Assembly: GCA_035549015.1 (NCBI GenBank)
Contig: DASZRW010000135.1
Span: 1 to 64,000 of the forward strand
Direction of reading: 5' to 3'
DNA from: JAFDZV01 sp035549015
GTDB taxonomy: Bacteria; Bacteroidota; Ignavibacteria; OLB7
Length of the DNA: 64,000 nucleotides
The notes under the pieces are model-generated. The model made no database searches, was not told where the DNA came from, and saw nothing but the letters and a program-made list of their open reading frames with translations. A program made the translations under genes and the position numbers. Below are positions 62,443-64,000 of the stretch, one piece after another; position 1 is the stretch's first letter, and each line of letters opens with the position of its first letter.

Positions 62443-64000
62443 CTACGGCCGGCTCTCCTCGATGGACTTTGCATCGGCCGGCATCCAGAAGTCGCGCGGG
62501 TAGAGGCGATAGAGCCTGGTGGCTGCCCCCTCCGCGGACTGTAGATACTGCTCGTACAACGCCATCTGCTTTTCCGGTCCGATCACGAAGAAGATACCGC
62601 CGCGCACATCCGCCGCCTTCACGCCGTAGCCCGGGAGCACCTTGCCGTAGACGGAGGGCATCCGGTCGAACAGCGCATTGCCGAGTCCGGCCGAGCTGCG
62701 GAGCGCGAGGATTCCCTTGCGGAAGTTCCGCACCACCTCCGGCGTTGTGCCGTCCGCCAGATCGCCGGCGATTGCCTCGCCGCGCGACTCGTATCCGGAT
62801 GCCGCGCGCGATTCATCGAACGCGAGCGCGATCGCGTACTCGGCAAGGTTGGTGTCGCGCGGCGCCTTCTTCAGTTCGTCGATCACGAAGCGGAGCGTCT
62901 GCGGCAGCTCCGGGCAGCGTTCGGCATAGTAGGCGAGACGGCCGCTGTTCGGCGAGTTGGACAGGCCGTTGCTGTAGGCGAGGCCGGCTCCCCAGGTCTT
63001 CATGAAGATGCCGTGCGATCCGTGGCCGCTGTACAGCTTGCCGGTGAGAATCTCCAGCAGCGCGTCGCGGCTGGTGTCGCGATAGGTGGGGGCGGGTGCG
63101 GAGTTCAGGAACACACCGCTCGATGTGTTCGGGTTCACAAGGCCAACGAACACCGGCTTCGCGCCCGGCATGCGATCCAGAAGCCGGGCATCCACGTAGC
63201 GGGAGTTGGAGGCCGGCAGCCGCTGCATCGGCATGGTGGCAAGGCCGCCAAGCAGATCGTTGACGGAGCCCTGAAGCGCCTGCTGGCTTTCCGTGGAGCC
63301 GATCATGAACATCCGCGCCCCTCCGGTCACCAGCAGATGCCTGCGAAGATTGTTCATCTCGTTCAGCGCCTGCGCCGGCGGCACCAGCAGGTCGTGGCGG
63401 ATCTCGAGACAGAGGTAGCGCCAGTCGTGCGCCAGCGATGCGTCCGGAATGTCGCCCAGCAGAACGGCGAGGTCTCCGGCGGCGTCGTGCGCATTGGTCT
63501 GTGCACTCCCGGGGAGCTTCGCCATCTCATCCATGTATTCCTTCATCGATGCCGGGAGCGCGGCCGCTGCCTCCCGGCTGCCGCCGAGCGCCTGGGCCAG
63601 CGTGAGCAGGTCCGCGCGCGACGCCCCCTTCGCAGCTTCCGTGAGGTGCGAAAGGAAGCCGGCGATCGCCCTCCCCTCCGCAGGCGTTCCCGGATCCTTC
63701 AACAGCCACCGCAGCCGGTGCGCGTTGTGCGCACGCGTGAGGAACGATTCCGTTGCAAGCATCAGCCCGTCATCCTGCCAGCGGTAGGCCGCGGCCGGTC
63801 CGTTCACCCATCCCTCCTCCGGCCCCTTCATCGTATTGCGCAGGCCGCTCAATGTCTGGTCCACCACGTCGCGCAGGCGCGGCAGATTCTCCGTGCGCCA
63901 GTCCGGATACAGAAGCACGCGCTTCATCCAGGTGATTGCGCGCTTCGACTCCTCCAGGTCGTTCCCGGAGCCCCGCACAACGATCTCGTGGCGGCCGGTG
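62443..64000 (-). CDS. M16-like peptidase, C-terminal part (runs off the right end)
   Basis: About 519 codons are present; the reading frame stays open to the window edge (HEIVVRGSGNDLEESKRAIT), so the N-terminal half with any HxxEH zinc motif lies outside. Visible segments fit the C-terminal domains of large M16/insulinase-like peptidases: TWMKRVLLYPDWRTENLPRL, then GHGSHGIFMKTWGAGLAYSN, then AYYAERCPELPQTLRFVIDE. A secreted or periplasmic location would be usual, but the signal region is not in view. Alternative: another two-domain beta/alpha peptidase of similar layout. Confidence 0.55.
   Translation of the reverse strand, partial: TGRHEIVVRGSGNDLEESKRAITWMKRVLLYPDWRTENLPRLRDVVDQTLSGLRNTMKGPEEGWVNGPAAAYRWQDDGLMLATESFLTRAHNAHRLRWLLKDPGTPAEGRAIAGFLSHLTEAAKGASRADLLTLAQALGGSREAAAALPASMKEYMDEMAKLPGSAQTNAHDAAGDLAVLLGDIPDASLAHDWRYLCLEIRHDLLVPPAQALNEMNNLRRHLLVTGGARMFMIGSTESQQALQGSVNDLLGGLATMPMQRLPASNSRYVDARLLDRMPGAKPVFVGLVNPNTSSGVFLNSAPAPTYRDTSRDALLEILTGKLYSGHGSHGIFMKTWGAGLAYSNGLSNSPNSGRLAYYAERCPELPQTLRFVIDELKKAPRDTNLAEYAIALAFDESRAASGYESRGEAIAGDLADGTTPEVVRNFRKGILALRSSAGLGNALFDRMPSVYGKVLPGYGVKAADVRGGIFFVIGPEKQMALYEQYLQSAEGAATRLYRLYPRDFWMPADAKSIEESRP

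Overview
The window is GC-rich and densely coded. It most likely comes from a bacterium of the Bacteroidota/Chlorobiota side of the FCB group. The grounds are a Bacteroidota-type EttA, SbsA/Ig-type lipoproteins, and promoter-like elements of the TTTG / TAnnTTTG type (best example upstream of ettA). A Kapabacteria-like lineage is possible, but the sequence alone does not settle this.

Bases 1-32.9 kb, all on the + strand, hold most of an extracellular contractile injection system (eCIS, a phage-tail-like machine of the Afp/PVC type). The window opens inside a tail tube protein, so the sheath and the other tube genes should lie to the left. In order there follow: a T4 gp26-like chaperone with CxxC pairs, a 705-residue disordered protein, a DUF4255 (Afp16-like) cap protein, an accessory islet of four genes (4.5-8.2 kb, including an Lgt-like membrane protein), the AAA+ ATPase (Afp15-like) and its small partner. 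A promoter-like leader then precedes the baseplate block: CIS tube-domain protein and a separate LysM protein (Afp7 split in two), gp27-like hub and gp5-like OB spike base (Afp8 split in two), a PAAR-like tip, gp25 wedge, two large gp6/J-like wedge proteins and tail protein I. The block ends with two giant surface candidates: a 1,738-residue DUF6519/Ig-repeat protein and a 1,564-residue collagen-like fibre. A strong intrinsic terminator at 32,876-32,918 closes the locus. No obvious toxin payload is visible.

From 33.1 to 40.6 kb (+ strand) lies an envelope/peptidase group: a membrane metallophosphoesterase, an M28 peptidase, two secreted proteins of unknown function, an exported Xaa-Pro aminopeptidase and a NYN-domain nuclease-like protein.

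From 40.7 to 43.9 kb (- strand) is a small regulator island. It has three paralogues with a transposase-type helix-turn-helix: one fused to a LuxR output domain, one free-standing and one broken remnant. A secreted protein sits between them. A 1.2 kb stretch without genes follows.

From 45 to 64 kb are mostly - strand housekeeping and envelope genes: Ig-like lipoprotein, ettA, trmO, a Tat-exported substrate-binding protein, recA, (+) a methyltransferase, a Wzx-like flippase with a heparinase-like protein, two related lipoproteins, a methyltransferase overlapping recR, (+) a nucleotidyltransferase-like protein, a DUF2809 membrane protein, and a partial M16-like peptidase running off the right end. 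No complete insertion sequence, CRISPR array, rRNA or tRNA gene was recognised.
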